In this document: positions 11,850-23,089 of the stretch, in pieces
Layout of the letters: every line of letters starts with the position of its first letter
Numbering within the stretch: the first letter of the stretch is position 1
Source of the DNA: Canna indica
Lineage: Eukaryota > Streptophyta > Magnoliopsida > Zingiberales > Cannaceae
Assembly: GCA_034359265.1 (NCBI GenBank)
Contig: CP136895.1
Span: 41,868,001-41,932,000, forward strand
Direction of reading: 5' to 3'
Length of the DNA: 64,000 nucleotides
Notes under the pieces: model-generated
Told to the model about the DNA's origin: nothing
What the model saw: only the letters and a program-made list of their open reading frames with translations
The model's database searches: none
Program-made: the position numbers and the translations under genes

Positions 11850-12998
11850 TCATATGATCTGACTCTTAGTTCACCTCGAAAATAGATGAACTTGTCAACA
11901 GGCAATGCTTTGGTTAGAATATCAGCTACCTGGTCTTTAGTGCTGCAGTAGCTTAATTCAATAATACATGTTGTAACCAATTCACGAATGTAATGAAACT
12001 TGGTTTCTATGTGTCTTGTTCTGGAATGCTAAACTGGATTTCTTGTCATGGCTATGGCTGATTGATTGTCACACCAAATTTGTGTAGCTGAACTACATTT
12101 GATTCTCAGTTCTTCAAGTATTCTTCTCAACCAAGTTGCATGACTCGCTGCAGTCGACACAGATACAAATTCTGCCTCCGCTATTGATAAGGCAATGATT
12201 GATTGTTTCTTTGAGCTCCAGCATATAGTAGATGAGCCACACCTGAAGAGGTACCCAGATGTACTTCTTCGATCTTCAAGTGATCCACCCAGTCTGAATC
12301 AGCAAATTGTAAGTACCTTTGATGTATCGAAGAATCCTCTTAGCAACTGACATATGACTTGAGCTTGGGTGATGCATGTATCTAGACAACAAACTTACAA
12401 AATATGTTAAATCGGGTCTAGGATTAGTGAAATACAAAAGACAACCAATTAAGGCTCTATAGCAGCTAACATTCACTGCTACATCTTGTGTTTTTAATTT
12501 CAACTTGAAATCAGTATTCATTGGTGTTGCCACTATATTGCAGCTGTCCACATTAAATCTTTTCAGCAAATCAATTGCATATTTCTTTTGTGATAAGCTG
12601 ATACCTTCGGTTGACTGCACAACTTCAAAACCAAGAAAGTAACTCATTAGTCCAAGATCAGTCATCTCAAATGTGCTGAACAGGTTTTCTTTGAACTGAC
12701 GAATTACTTTTTCATTCCCACCAGTAAGAATTAGATCATCTACATATAAGCAATCCACCATTAGATCAATTTCCTTTTTCAAAATATATAAGGTAGGGTC
12801 ATTTGAACTTCTACAGAAACCTTGACCAATAAAATGTTTATCTATTCTGTGATACCAAGCTCGCGAAGCTTGGCGAAGTCCATACAAGGCTTTCTTCAAT
12901 AGGTAGACTTTCTCCTCTTCACCCTTTTTAATGAACCCTTCTGGTTGACATACAAACACTTCTTCAGTTAAGTTACCATTCAAGAAGGCTGATTTGAC
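11850..12998 (-). pseudogene. Copia reverse transcriptase and RNase H, main segment
   Basis: Read on the - strand: NGNLTEEVFVCQPEGF, KALYGLRQASRAWY, catalytic VDCLYVDDLILTG (YVDD box), QSTEGISLSQKKYA, CLLYFTNPRPDLTY and AKRILRYIKGT. After a frame break at about 12276, RNase H follows with WCDNQSAIAM, HSRTRHIETKFHYIRE and DQVADILTKALP near 11870-12130. The segment ends abruptly at 12998, inside the sequence before the first catalytic motif. Confidence 0.85.
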
Positions 12999-13861
12999 AA
13001 TGGTACAAAATGTGTTCTTGGCTATAGCACATAGTCTAAAGCTTACAGATTATTAAATTCAAAAACGAAGACTATAGTTATCAGTCGAGATGTGATAATA
13101 GATGAACAACAGTCTTGGAACTGGAACAACAACGAAGAAAAGTCAGCACATGATAGATTCATAGTAGGAATCAATCCTGATGAGGAGCAAGAAGATGATA
13201 TTAATGCTGAAGCAAATCAATAACAGGAGTCAGCTGTTAATGATATATCTAGTGATGATGGAACACAAGGGTTGGAAGTCTAAGAGAAAAATTTATCAGA
13301 GAACTCAGGTATGCAATTCAGCACAAATTAAAGAACCATTAATTTTTCATGAAGCTGTAGGTCACTCAAAATGGATCAAAGCTATGGAAGAAGAAATTCA
13401 ATCCATTGAAAAGCATGAGACCTTGCAACTGGTTGAGTTGCCCCAAGGTAAGAAAGCAATTGGTCTTAAATGGATTTTCAAAGTCAAATATCATTTAGAT
13501 GGGTCTTTGCATAAATTGAAAGCTAGGCTTATAGCTAAGGGCTACATGCAAGCCGAAGGGGTTGATTTTCAGGACACATTTGCCCCTTAAGCCAGGCTAG
13601 AAACGATACGAATGATCATTGCCATAGCAGCTCACAAAAGTTGGAGGATTTACCAACTTGACGTCAAATCAGCCTTCTTGAATTGTGACTTAACTGAAGA
13701 AGTGTTTGTATGTCAACCATAAGGGTTCATTAAAAAGGATGAAGATGAGAAAGTCTACCTATTGAAGAAAGCCTTGTATGGACTTCGCCAAGCTCCATGA
13801 GCCTGGTATCACAGAATAGATAAATATTTTATTGATCAAGGTTTCTGTAGAAGTCCAAATG
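12999..13861 (+). pseudogene. Inverted copia integrase-C/reverse transcriptase segment
   Basis: Opposite in orientation to its neighbours. It begins with the integrase C-terminus (KTKTIVISRDVIIDEQ, near 13060), then the linker, the RT start (AMEEEIQSIEKHETLQLVEL), RLIAKGYMQAEGVDFQDTF and IYQLDVKSAFLNCDL, and stops at 13861 within QGFCRSPNEA. In-frame stops are present (after QDTFAP and in CQP-GF). It overlaps in content with both flanking - strand segments. Confidence 0.8.
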
Positions 13862-14057
13862 AGGCTTTCTTCAATAGGTAGACTTTCTCATCTTCACCCT
13901 TTTTAATGAACCCTTCTGGTTGACATACAAATACTTCTTCAGTTAAGTCACCATTCAAGAAGATCGATTTGACGTCAAGTTGGTAAATCCTCCAACTTTT
14001 GCGAGCTGCTATGGCAACGATCATTCGTATCGTTTCTAGCTTGGCTACAGGGGCAAA
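13862..14057 (-). pseudogene. Third copia reverse-transcriptase fragment
   Basis: Read on the - strand: IAARKSWRIYQLDVKSIFL, NGDLTEEVFVCQPEGF and EKVYLLKKASF. This is the same part of reverse transcriptase as the adjacent + segment, so 13620-13861 and 13862-14050 form a near-perfect inverted repeat of about 190 bases. Confidence 0.8.
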
Positions 14058-14362
14058 ACTACAATGTATTCGAATGATATCAAGTGCCTATTACAAGCTA
14101 CAAAGAACTCTATTTATAGAGTTGAAAAAGGCAAAAAGCTAATGCACTTAAATGACACCTAATGCAATGCAATTAAACATAGAGGAGCGCGGTTACATTA
14201 AAAAAAAAAAATCATTTACTTATAATTAGTGGCATATGAATTCAATTTTATTTTATCAGCATCTTCGTAAGCCTGTGGCGGCTGACACGGCCTTCTTGAG
14301 ATGGCTCGCGGTGGTGTTAGGAATAGGGGTGATAGCTGCTGTGATGATTTGGGATTAATGAC

Positions 14363-15466
14363 ATGGCAGTTCAAGTTTAAGGATGGAGAAGAAACTTAAT
14401 TTAGACGTATGCTTTGGGTTGGCGAGAGATCCGGCGGAGCGTGGAACAACAAAACACAATGACACATGAATGGAACTTAGATTCCACTAGCTTCAGCATC
14501 TGATGCATCTCGTTGAGAAAGTTATTTACTTTAAGTTAAAGATTAACGGAATACTTCAAATTTAATTCTATGCGGATTAAATTGAGCTTTGTGTTAATTA
14601 GCCAGCAATTACATGGTAGGACAATTTTAGAATTAATCTTCATTAATTAGAAGTTCCTACAATTTGTTGGTAAAATCTAGTAACATGTCATAGTTATCAT
14701 ATGATAGAGTCCTATCATAAACCAATGATCCGATCAAATTGTGGGAGCAGATTAGTCGAAACCCAAATTGTTTGATAATTACACATCATATTTCCAAATA
14801 CATGAACCAAGGATATGATCCGAAAAATCCATTTTTCTTATCCTACTTTAGTTAATAGTAATGAATTGAAGGAATGCATACCATATTCTTTCATTTTTTA
14901 AGAAGTAATCAATTTCTATCGACATTCACATGCAGTGGCGAAGCCAGATCCATAAATAGGGTGCAATTTTTCATTATCAATTAAATATAATTTCTAAAAT
15001 TTTGGATTATACTTAAAATTGATGGAATTTATGTTAAAATCTCATATTAGTTAAAAATATGATCAATGTAGTCTTTAAATAATTTGGGCAATCATCTCCC
15101 GATAAGTTAACTTTTGGGGTGAGTTAGGCTTCCTAATTTCTTAACATGATATCAGAGCCAGGTCCCGTAGTTGATATTCTGTCATCTGCGAATATGATCA
15201 AGATAATTTTTAAATAATTTGGATAATTTTTTCACCATAAGCTAATTTTTGGAATAAATTAGACCACCTAATTTCTTAACAATTTATGCTCTTCTAGTTC
15301 CAAATATAAAATTCTAAGTAACAAAATCTCTTTTCAGTTGCACTCAAATTCACAAACTTAGTTAAAAACAAGCTCACTAATTTCTTAGCTACATTTGCGC
15401 CATTCCTGACCAAATTGTTGTAGTTCCTAATCAGTTAACTCATTTAGAAAAATCGATAAGATAAGA

Positions 15467-15502
<36 letters not shown>

Positions 15503-15804
15503 GTACTTTAAAATTCAAGATTTATTATTCGAAACAAAAAATGAGCATGGATGCACCAATTTTAGATGCAGCTAAGACTTTTATATTCATTCCTATTAAA
15601 AATATAAAGAGAGTGATTTAAATAAAGTACTTATTAACTCAGATTTTAATATACATCAAAGTTTTACTAACCTAAAATAAATATTTTTAATTAATAAAAA
15701 ATATCAAACAATTACTTTTATAATTGTTTTATAGGTTTCTATATTATGAAAACACTACAATTAACTCATCAATACTAATTTAAGTAATTTATTTTATTTA
15801 AAAT
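14363..15804. other. AT-rich intergenic sequence
   Basis: Probable 3' flank of the ZIP gene followed by AT-rich DNA with no recognised gene. 'agtggcgaagccag' near 14935 resembles the terminal motif of some plant transposons, but no partner inverted repeat was found. Two related sentences about 'aatttgggcaatcatctcc' and 'aatttggataattttttc' (15085 and 15215) show a loose local duplication. Confidence 0.5.
15466..15502. repeat. (AAAT)n microsatellite
   Basis: About nine tetranucleotide repeats of AAAT/TAAA in AT-rich intergenic DNA. Confidence 0.9.
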
Positions 15805-16909
15805 AAATTTGGACTGGACTATGACCATTGAGCTCGGTCGGATCAGACCCTACAACGCTCCTTCAGTGCTGGACAAAATTGTGCGGCTCCATCCAAAGGG
15901 TTTCGCTCAACTACAACCCTGGGTAGGGGTGAGCAAAAAAAAACTAATTTTTCGATTAATCGGAAAATCGGTCCGAAACATAACCGGTTTTTTCAGTTAA
16001 CCGAATCGATTTTTTCGATTTCGGTTTTTTTTTTTGGAAAAAATAATTTTCGGTTTCGATTTCGGTCCGAGAGGTAAAAAGTTCATCGGTTTCGGTTAAC
16101 CGACCGGTTCGATATAATTTATTAATTTTTAAATAATATATATATATATTAAATAATGATTTATAAATTATAAAAAATTATATAACAAAATTATAAAAAA
16201 TTATAAAAAATTATAAAAAATTATTTAAAACGTATAAAAAATTTATTAAATATTAAAAATATTAAAAAATAAAAAATTAGTAAAAAAATAAAAATAAAAA
16301 TATTAGTTTTTGTACAACATTATCTTGGTTCAAGTGGTTTCATTTTTTTTTTTTTTCTCAATGAGAATTCGGTATTTATTTGAATTTTTCTCCATGATTT
16401 GCATAATATTATTATATTTGTAGGTTAAAAATTTTTATTGGTTAACCGAAAATTATCGATTAATCGAACCGAAAAAATAGAAACCGAAATAACAGTTAAC
16501 CGAAGTTTATAGACCGATTTTTTTTTTGCTAATGGACCGATTAACCGGTCCATGCTCACCCCTACCCCTCAGTCAGACCCAAGCCAGACTAATCGGCTAT
16601 GCCTAGGGATCCCACTTGGCCACACAAGAATATCCACATCCTATCTTATCAAATGAGATACGTTATTACAAGCTCGCCATCTACAGGATCGACCTCGACC
16701 CATTCTGGGCAACCTCATCGCGAGATTTCAAGGCGGCGTCATCATCTCCACCTGCAATAAATATAGACACGGCACACCCCAGATAATCCTAATTCTAATT
16801 TTTATTATCTCTACCTTGGAGTCTCACTGACTTGAGCGTCATAGTGTCTTAATCAGACGAGGAGAGACACCGAAACAGACCAAAAGGTCCCAACTCTCAA
16901 GCAGGAACA
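15805..16909 (+). repeat. 5' LTR of gypsy copy 2, containing a MITE
   Basis: It aligns with copy 1 (3660-4121) on both sides of the MITE. It ends AGCAGGAACA at 16909, directly before the primer-binding-like sequence. The left end is approximate because the sequence upstream is AT-rich without a clear TG start. Confidence 0.7.
15924..16564. mobile_element. MITE with perfect 12-bp terminal inverted repeats (hAT-like)
   Basis: TAGGGGTGAGCA at 15924-15935 is exactly complementary to 16553-16564. The 8-bp flanks ACCCTGGG and CCCCTCAG are a degraded possible target duplication, consistent with the hAT superfamily. The interior is rich in 'cggtttcgg' and 'aaccgaaa' blocks that are themselves partly inverted. 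No ORF. Confidence 0.75.
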
Positions 16910-16941
16910 TTTGGCGTCACCGTAGGGCCGAGTAAAGCTTA

Positions 16942-16959
16942 CCCCCCCCCCCCCCCCCC
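16942..16959. repeat. C18 homopolymer
   Basis: Eighteen cytosines just before the gag ATG of gypsy copy 2. The matching place in copy 1 reads 'acctctcccgcaatgg', so this is an independent expansion. Confidence 0.95.
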
Positions 16960-16962
16960 ACA

Positions 16963-18430
16963 ATGGTTGGAATCTGGAGCCAAGCGACCGCCATCGCACG
17001 CCAACGAAAACAACTCGACGACGATGATTGATCGCAACTTGGTAATGTTGAAATAGCAAGGAGCGATGCTCCGATACCGACCAATCCTCCCCCTAAAGAC
17101 CCTCAACTACGAGTAGACAATTTGGAGGCTGAGAATCAGCGGCTAATAACCCGGACCGAGGTGCTCACACGATCTCAGGGACAACCCCCAGCTCAACACA
17201 AGCGTTGCCACTCAAAACATGGAGAAAGCAACCACTCCAATAAGAAGTAGCCGATTCTTGCCCACCACGATGAAATCTCCAGCACCTACCATCCGGGAAA
17301 AGACAATGATCTCAAGCCAGAAAGGCCGGAACAACCCCCCCTCTTAATGCGAGACCCTTTGCCGAGCATATCATGACAACCCACCTCCCACTGAGAAGTG
17401 AGTTGCCTACCACCCTGATATCCTACAACGGAACATGCAACCCCGCGGTACACTTGACGACGTTTAGGGCTGCGATGCTTTATCATGGAGCCACCGACCC
17501 ATCACTCGGTAGAGTTTTTCCAGTCTTCCTAGGAATAATCGTCTTGTTATGGTTTGCCTATCTTCCACTAAAGTCTATCTATTCCTTCGAAGACCTCTCC
17601 CGCGTCTTCCTCAACCATTTCACCACGTCATGGTATATCACACGACGACAGCCGCTCTCCATTATGTTAGACAAGTGAAATATGAGCCCCTGGCAGAGTA
17701 CCTGAATAGGTTTCATGCCGCAGCGGCAGAAATTCCCAACCTCGACCCACAGATTGAACTCTTTTGCATCCAACACAGGCTAAAAATTGGGCTCTTCGCC
17801 GACCAGATCACCCTTACCAAGCCCAAAGAGATGGCCAAGTTTCAGGAAAAGGCCACCGACTACATAAAGATGGAAGAACTCTGGGAAGCCAAAAAGATTG
17901 ACTGGCAAAACATCGAGGCTGATACCAAGGGGGCAAAATCCGAAAAAGAAGGCAGAAGAAGTAGAGGTCGCTACCTACCCGAGCAGAACAACAACCAAAC
18001 ACCAAGGTCCTCACCTCGTTTGAGTACCCGATTCGAAAGGTACACACCCCTTAACACCTCAAGGGAAATTATCTTACAAGAAGTATATTATTTGCAACTA
18101 CTCAAACCCCCGACCGTCCCGGAAGTGTAAAATCTTCATTCAAAGGCGACATGAGCAAAAGTTGTGAGTTCCATCGAACCTACGAACACACCACCGAAGA
18201 GTGTGTGGTCCTCCGCGACCAGATTGAGCAATTAATCAAAGAATATCGCCTCGACCACTACATCTGGCGTAGTCAGAGTCGCAACCAAAGTGCCAAAGGT
18301 AACAAAGTCGCTAGCAACGTCAAAGCCCCAGCAACACCCCACAGGTTGATGATACAGACAATCGCCACGGCTTTGAAAGTGAGCAATCCTACCCCGACAT
18401 CTAGGGAGTCGTTGACTATATAATAGGAGG
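16963..18430 (+). pseudogene. gag of gypsy copy 2
   Basis: The N-terminal part is broken. The core is open at 17373-17678 and 17549-18130 in two frames: RSELPTTLISYNGTCNP, LTTFRAAMLYHGATDP, EPLAEYLNRFHAAAAEI and LFCIQHRLKIGLF. The tail has RFERYTPLNTSREIIL and CEFHRTYEHTTEECVV (18160-18220), the position of the zinc knuckle. At least one frameshift near 17660 splits the domain. Confidence 0.8.
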
Positions 18431-18486
18431 ATTTGTCGAAGAGGACAACTCTAAAGCACAATCGTCCCAGATTGTCATAATCGTCG

Positions 18487-19131
18487 ATGAAGCAGCTCGA
18501 CCACAAAGGCCACACGTACCGGCCCCCGGTAATATCCTTCTATGACTCTAATTTTCAAGGTGTTGATAGGATTTTACATGATCATGTCGTCATTTTTGTG
18601 TTTGCTGCTGGTTTCCTTGTTATGAAAGTTTTGGTGGACCAGGAAAGTTTTGCTAACGTCCTCTTCTATCCTACGCTCGAGTAAATGGACATCAGTGAAT
18701 CTTCGCTACACTTATACCATGGAGTGCTTGTCAGTTTCTCAAGAGACTATGTAAACGTTAAGGGCTACTTACGGATAGCCATAACATTCGGCTCTACACC
18801 GAGAACAAAAATGATAGACATATAATTTCCTGTCGTCCACTGCGTAAGTCCCTATCGCATGGTATTAGGCCGGCCCTTCTTGAACAACTTAGGGGTCGTA
18901 GTATCGACTCCCCACCTCGCCGTCAAATTTCTCATCTCAGGGACGAAAGTAGTAGTAATCCATGCAGACCAGAGGGAAGCTCGCGCGTGCTACAATGAAT
19001 GCCTGAAGCTCAGGCCACCTGAACCCCAGCTAAGGATATCGGACTTGGATCCCAGGGGAGATATCCAAGAGCGGCCCCGGCCTGCTAACGACTTGGAGTC
19101 CGTGCAAATCGGAACATCCCCGAATAGGTAA
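18487..19131 (+). pseudogene. Protease domain of gypsy copy 2
   Basis: An aspartic protease-like domain: VLVDQESFANVLFYPTLE (active-site block, with DQES in place of D-G-S-S), a stop at 18682, then YRMVLGRPFLNNLG and VVVIHADQREARACYNECLK. It aligns throughout with 9530-10010 of copy 1. Confidence 0.75.
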
Positions 19132-19329
19132 CCTACATGGGAGCACACCTCCCCGACGAGCTCAAAGCCCAACTTAGCGCCGTACTCAAAAGCAATGCCG
19201 AACTCTTCGTTTGGATGCCTACTGACATGCCAAAAATAGACCCCCAGATCATCTGACATCGGCTGGCCATTGACTCTCGTGTCAAGCTTGTGGCCCAAAA
19301 AAAGAGAAAGCTCGGAATCGAGCGATAGC

Positions 19330-21181
19330 ATACATCCCTTAAAGAAACCACGAAGCTGCTAAAAGTGAAATTCATCAGGGAGATTCGTTTCACGACATGG
19401 TTCGCGAACATTGTGATGGTAAAAAACATTTAGGAAAATGGCGAATGTGTGTTGATTTCACCGACCTCAACAAAGTCTACCCAAAAGATTCCTACCCGTT
19501 GCCAAGCATTTACAAACTTGTGGACGACTCCTCAGGATATTAGTTACTGAGTTTCATGGATGCTTATTCAGGCTACAATCAGATTCGGGTGCACCCTGAC
19601 GATGAAGAAAAAATGGCCTTCATCACATAACATGCAAACTTCTGCTACAGGGTCATGCCATTCAGACTTAAAAACGCAGGAGCTACATATCAGTGATTGT
19701 TGAACAAGATATTCGACAAGCAAATCAGACGCAAGATGGAAGTGTATGTCGATGATATGGTAGCTAAAACATCTTCCACCGCCGATCATTGTAAAGATCT
19801 CATCGAAATCTTCAGCTAGCTCAAACACTACAACATGAGATTAATTCCTGAAAAGTGTGCCTTCGGAGTATAGGGTGGCAAATTCCTCGGCTTCATGCTG
19901 ACATACTAGGGGATAGAGGCCAACCCAGAGAAATGTCGAGCAATTCAAGAGATGTGGAGCCCACGTAGCATAAAAGAAGTGCAATAGCTCACTGGAAGGA
20001 TTACGACTCTCTCTCGATTCCTCTCCAAATCAGTCGATCGAGCCGCTCCCTTCTTCAAAATCTTAAGAAAAAAGCAGAACTTCCACTAGGATGAAAAATA
20101 CGAGTAAGCCTTTGAAGATTAAAAATGGTTTCTCACTAGCCCACCGATTTTGGACAAATCGCGATAAGGAGAAACCTTGTTATTTTACCTCATAGTCATA
20201 GAGAACGCCCTCAGCTAAGTCCTGATCCGTGTAGGAGAAAGATCAAAGACCGATCTACTTCGTCAGCATAGTCCTCCGAGGACCAAAAATTAGGTACCAA
20301 AAGCTTGAAAAGCTCGCCTTCACCTTCGTCATCTTGGCCCGGAGACTAAAGTCGTATTTCGAGAGCCACCACATTCAAGTACGTACCGAACAACCAATCA
20401 GATAGGTACTGCCTGAAACTGAACTCGCGGACGAATGATATCTTGGTTGGTGGAGCTTCCAGAATTCAGTATCGAATACCAACCCAGGGTCCCATAAAGT
20501 CCAAGGCACTAGCCGACTTTGTTACTGAGTTCACCAACCAAGAGAATACTCCTAAACAAGAAGAAATGTGGACGTTATTTGTGGATGGTGCCTCTAATGA
20601 GAAGGGAAACGAGACAGACATCATTTCGGAGAATGGCCAAGGAATCACCTTGGAACAATCCCTTCAATTCTAGTTTAAAGCTAACAACAATCAGGCGGAG
20701 TACGAATCTCTAATCGTCAGGCTAAAACTCGCTCAAGAAGTGCAAGCTCGAAACATCGTCGTAAAAAGTGACTCACAACTTGTAGTAGGGCAAGTCAACA
20801 ACACCTGCCAAGCCAGGGATCCCTCCCTTGAAAGGTACCTCACATTAGTACTATCTTTAATCACTAACTTCCATAGTTGCATGATTCAACATATACCTTG
20901 GGAAGAGAATACCCAGGCCGACCTGCTATCCAAACTTGCTAGCACCAAAAAGCCCCAAAACAATTGGTCGATCATTTAGCATGTCCTCGAACATCCAAGC
21001 ATCTAATCAGTCGACACCTCGGCCGAAGTCCAAGCAGTCGAACCAGGCACAGATTGGAGAACTCCTTACATCAATTACCTCAAACAAGGCAAAATTTTGG
21101 AGAACATCTCCAATCCAAGCAGATTTAAAAGAATGGCAAGTTACTACACACTTTTCGATCACCAACTCTACAAGACGGGTA
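19330..21181 (+). pseudogene. Reverse transcriptase and RNase H of gypsy copy 2
   Basis: Reverse transcriptase runs from KWRMCVDFTDLNKVYPKDSY (about 19438) through LLSFMDAYSGYNQI and the catalytic VYVDDMVAKT (19742-19771) to KFLGFML and the connection. RNase H follows from about 20440: KALADFVTEF, MWTLFVDGASN, NNNQAEYESLIV, VVKSDSQLVVGQVNN, and IPWEENTQADLLSKLA. At least ten internal stops occur, many at places where related elements have Gln, Trp or Arg. The reading ends at HQLYKTG, where the inserted LTR begins at 21182. Confidence 0.85.
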
Positions 21182-22790
21182 TGAAAGGAATAGTGCCCTT
21201 GAGCCAATCACATGTCGATGTATTCAGGGACTATTCAAGGGTAATCAACTTTATGAGACAACTTTTCATCATATGTTGCATCTTTATTTATAAAGATTAT
21301 GATGAACCCCAAAAATTCGGGCAAATGATACTAAGGCCATGATGAGATCATGCTAGTGAGACTTAGAATTCAGATGCTCATGTTCTAAATATTCCTAGTC
21401 ATAGGATCACTGATTAGAGGATTGGTGATTCCGGATAGACTAGTGCAGTTGGTATATGCCCTATACGATAGGGGGTAGCTGATCTCACAGTTACCTATGA
21501 GCCATCATTAATGTACAACTGCAGGTGCTCATTAGTGAATGAGTTCACTGAATAGACCTACATGAGAAACACATAATGGAATCCTTACATGAGTGTCAAT
21601 AGGATGTTCCTTAGGTGATAGTAGGTGCAAGCAGTCCTTGGACCTGAGGTTGTCATGGTTACCTTTGAGTGACGACCCATTGCTTTGGTTCTATCCCTAC
21701 GTGGCCCTCAGCGTCATGTACCGGGTATTACTGGGTATGGGGAAGAATTCATGGAGATAGGTGAGCAACCAACATGGAATTGGTTACTCCTATTAAGAGA
21801 AGATAATGTCCTATGTGTCCCTGCAAATGTCGACTCGGGAATCTCTGGTCGGAGTAGAAAGTAGAAATGAAAATCATGAAGATGTTTTTGACGTTTCATT
21901 ATTGAGACGACATCTTAGCGGGTGGAATACATATGAATCGGTATTAGGGATTGACACTTCTTTTGTACCCTAGCCAACTTCGGAACATTATAACCGAGGG
22001 ATTTAGTTGCACGGTAACTAATCACCGAAGGGCATTCGATCCCTGTAGATTGAACCTCACACTATCCGGGTAGTCATGACACATTGCTAGACGTCAATCT
22101 TGACTTGTGAGTGGAGTCCCTCACTACCACACTAAAGAGGTTTAGTGGAGGCTCGTAAGATTCGAATAGAAGTTGTTCTATCGGATCCGACTCTCTGTTA
22201 TGCACAACTCATTGCTAGCTTAGTGTGGGGCCCAATGGGTCACACACACAATAGGGCTAACCTCGTAACGAGCTTTCTGAGATAGAGTCTGAATGCGGCA
22301 TTATATGTCTACTAGCATGGACATGCTGCAACTCGATCACGGATCTCGTTTACGAACATAATCGGGAATGTTTTTCCTATAGGAATGAATGCGCGAGGAA
22401 GGAGTTTCCCGGTAACCCTAATATGTAGGGCATCCCTAAATTATAGGGATTGACACATAATAGTATTTTATGTGGTTGATTAAATTTAACTATGAATTAA
22501 ATATATTTCAATTTTGAATCAAATATACATGGTGGGAAAATCAGTTTTTAACCATGAGCCTAATCGATTAGTTAGGAATTAATTCATTTGGATAAATCCT
22601 AATTAATAAGAATATGATTTATGGAGATAAATCAAAAAATTAACAGATATATGATTTATGAGGATAAATCATAATTCAATTAATAAATAAGAATTGAATT
22701 ATTTAGATTACCTACTTTCCTACCTTTCAGATAATTAGTTAGTTTAGATAATTATCATTCTTATTTGTAGGCTCTTAAATTTTTCATCTA
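21182..22790 (+). mobile_element. 5' LTR (first part) of the 2.1-kb-LTR non-coding element
   Basis: It starts TGAAAGGAATAGTGCCC inside the gypsy copy 2 RNase H region and aligns with the solo LTR at 6282-7560. It shares 'gagccaatcacatg', 'gatgagatcatgctagtgag' and 'gtaggtgcaagca'. About 150 bases near 22463-22600 are not in the other copy. The LTR is broken at about 22790 by the gag-only copia tandem and resumes at 35117-35609, so the uninterrupted LTR was near 2.1 kb. Confidence 0.75.
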
Positions 22791-23040
22791 GTTATCACAT
22801 TTTCCATCTACACAAGAATTTTCAAGTTTAAACACCTAGAATCATGTCATGTGTGCATCTAAACTTTATCAAGAGCGAAAAATCTACCAATATTAAGCAT
22901 ATATCAAACTCTAACTATAATTTTAGCAAGAGGGTATAGGAGATGATACCAAAGTCTTTGATTCCAATTTCCATACCTATGGCATCATGATGGCTTAAAG
23001 TTGCAACCAAAGATGGATTCTTTATTGAAGTCCATGGTGA
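22790..23040 (-). other. Truncated non-coding tail of the second gag-only unit
   Basis: It matches two separate places in the other unit: 27605-27672 and 28318-28500. About 650 bases are missing between them, with a 3-base 'aac' overlap at the join (22858-22860). Confidence 0.7.
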
Positions 23041-23089
23041 ACTTCAATTCTTCAATTTTCTTTACCTTGTGTGGTAGCTCCCCCTACAA

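Larger units (their letters stand above)
11542..14258 (-). mobile_element. Ty1/copia element in the ZIP exon, rearranged
   Basis: The element is flanked by a perfect 5-bp target duplication GCATC (11537-11541 and 14259-14263). Its ends are TGTTAATT and TTTATCA. The left LTR (11542-11837) is the 3' LTR, because a purine tract (AGGGGGAG on the - strand) abuts it at 11838-11846. The right LTR (14058-14258) lacks about 75-95 bases at its inner end, and the primer-binding site, gag and protease are gone. The interior holds three overlapping reverse-transcriptase segments in -, + and - orientation, so it is not a simple deletion derivative. Confidence 0.88.
11285..14362 (+). pseudogene. ZIP-family metal (zinc/iron) transporter, last exon, broken
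   Basis: ZIP transporters move divalent metals across plant membranes with eight transmembrane helices. Seen here: a likely acceptor 'gatgcag' at 11284, then an exon reading [45 protein letters not shown] and [10 protein letters not shown], which covers the last third of the family (around helices 5-7). A copia element then cuts the exon at 11542. After it, at 14264-14362, RKPVAADTAFLRWLAVVLG and VIAAVMIWD end at TAA, the usual ZIP C-terminus. Excising the insert does not rejoin the frame: about 12-15 codons (normally an FVYV-NHLL-like helix segment) are missing and the frame shifts. The histidine-rich loop and metal-site helix 4 (HSVVIG-like) are not in the window. The gene was therefore probably dead or dying. 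Confidence 0.85.
15805..21181 (+). mobile_element. Ty3/gypsy (Tat-like) retrotransposon, copy 2, 5' part
   Basis: The order is LTR (to 16909), primer-binding-like site (TTTGGCGTCACCG...), gag, protease, reverse transcriptase and RNase H. A new element cuts it at 21182, and the downstream integrase and 3' LTR are not found. It retains the RT/RNase H that copy 1 has lost. All domains carry many stop codons. A MITE sits in the LTR at 15924-16564. Confidence 0.8.
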
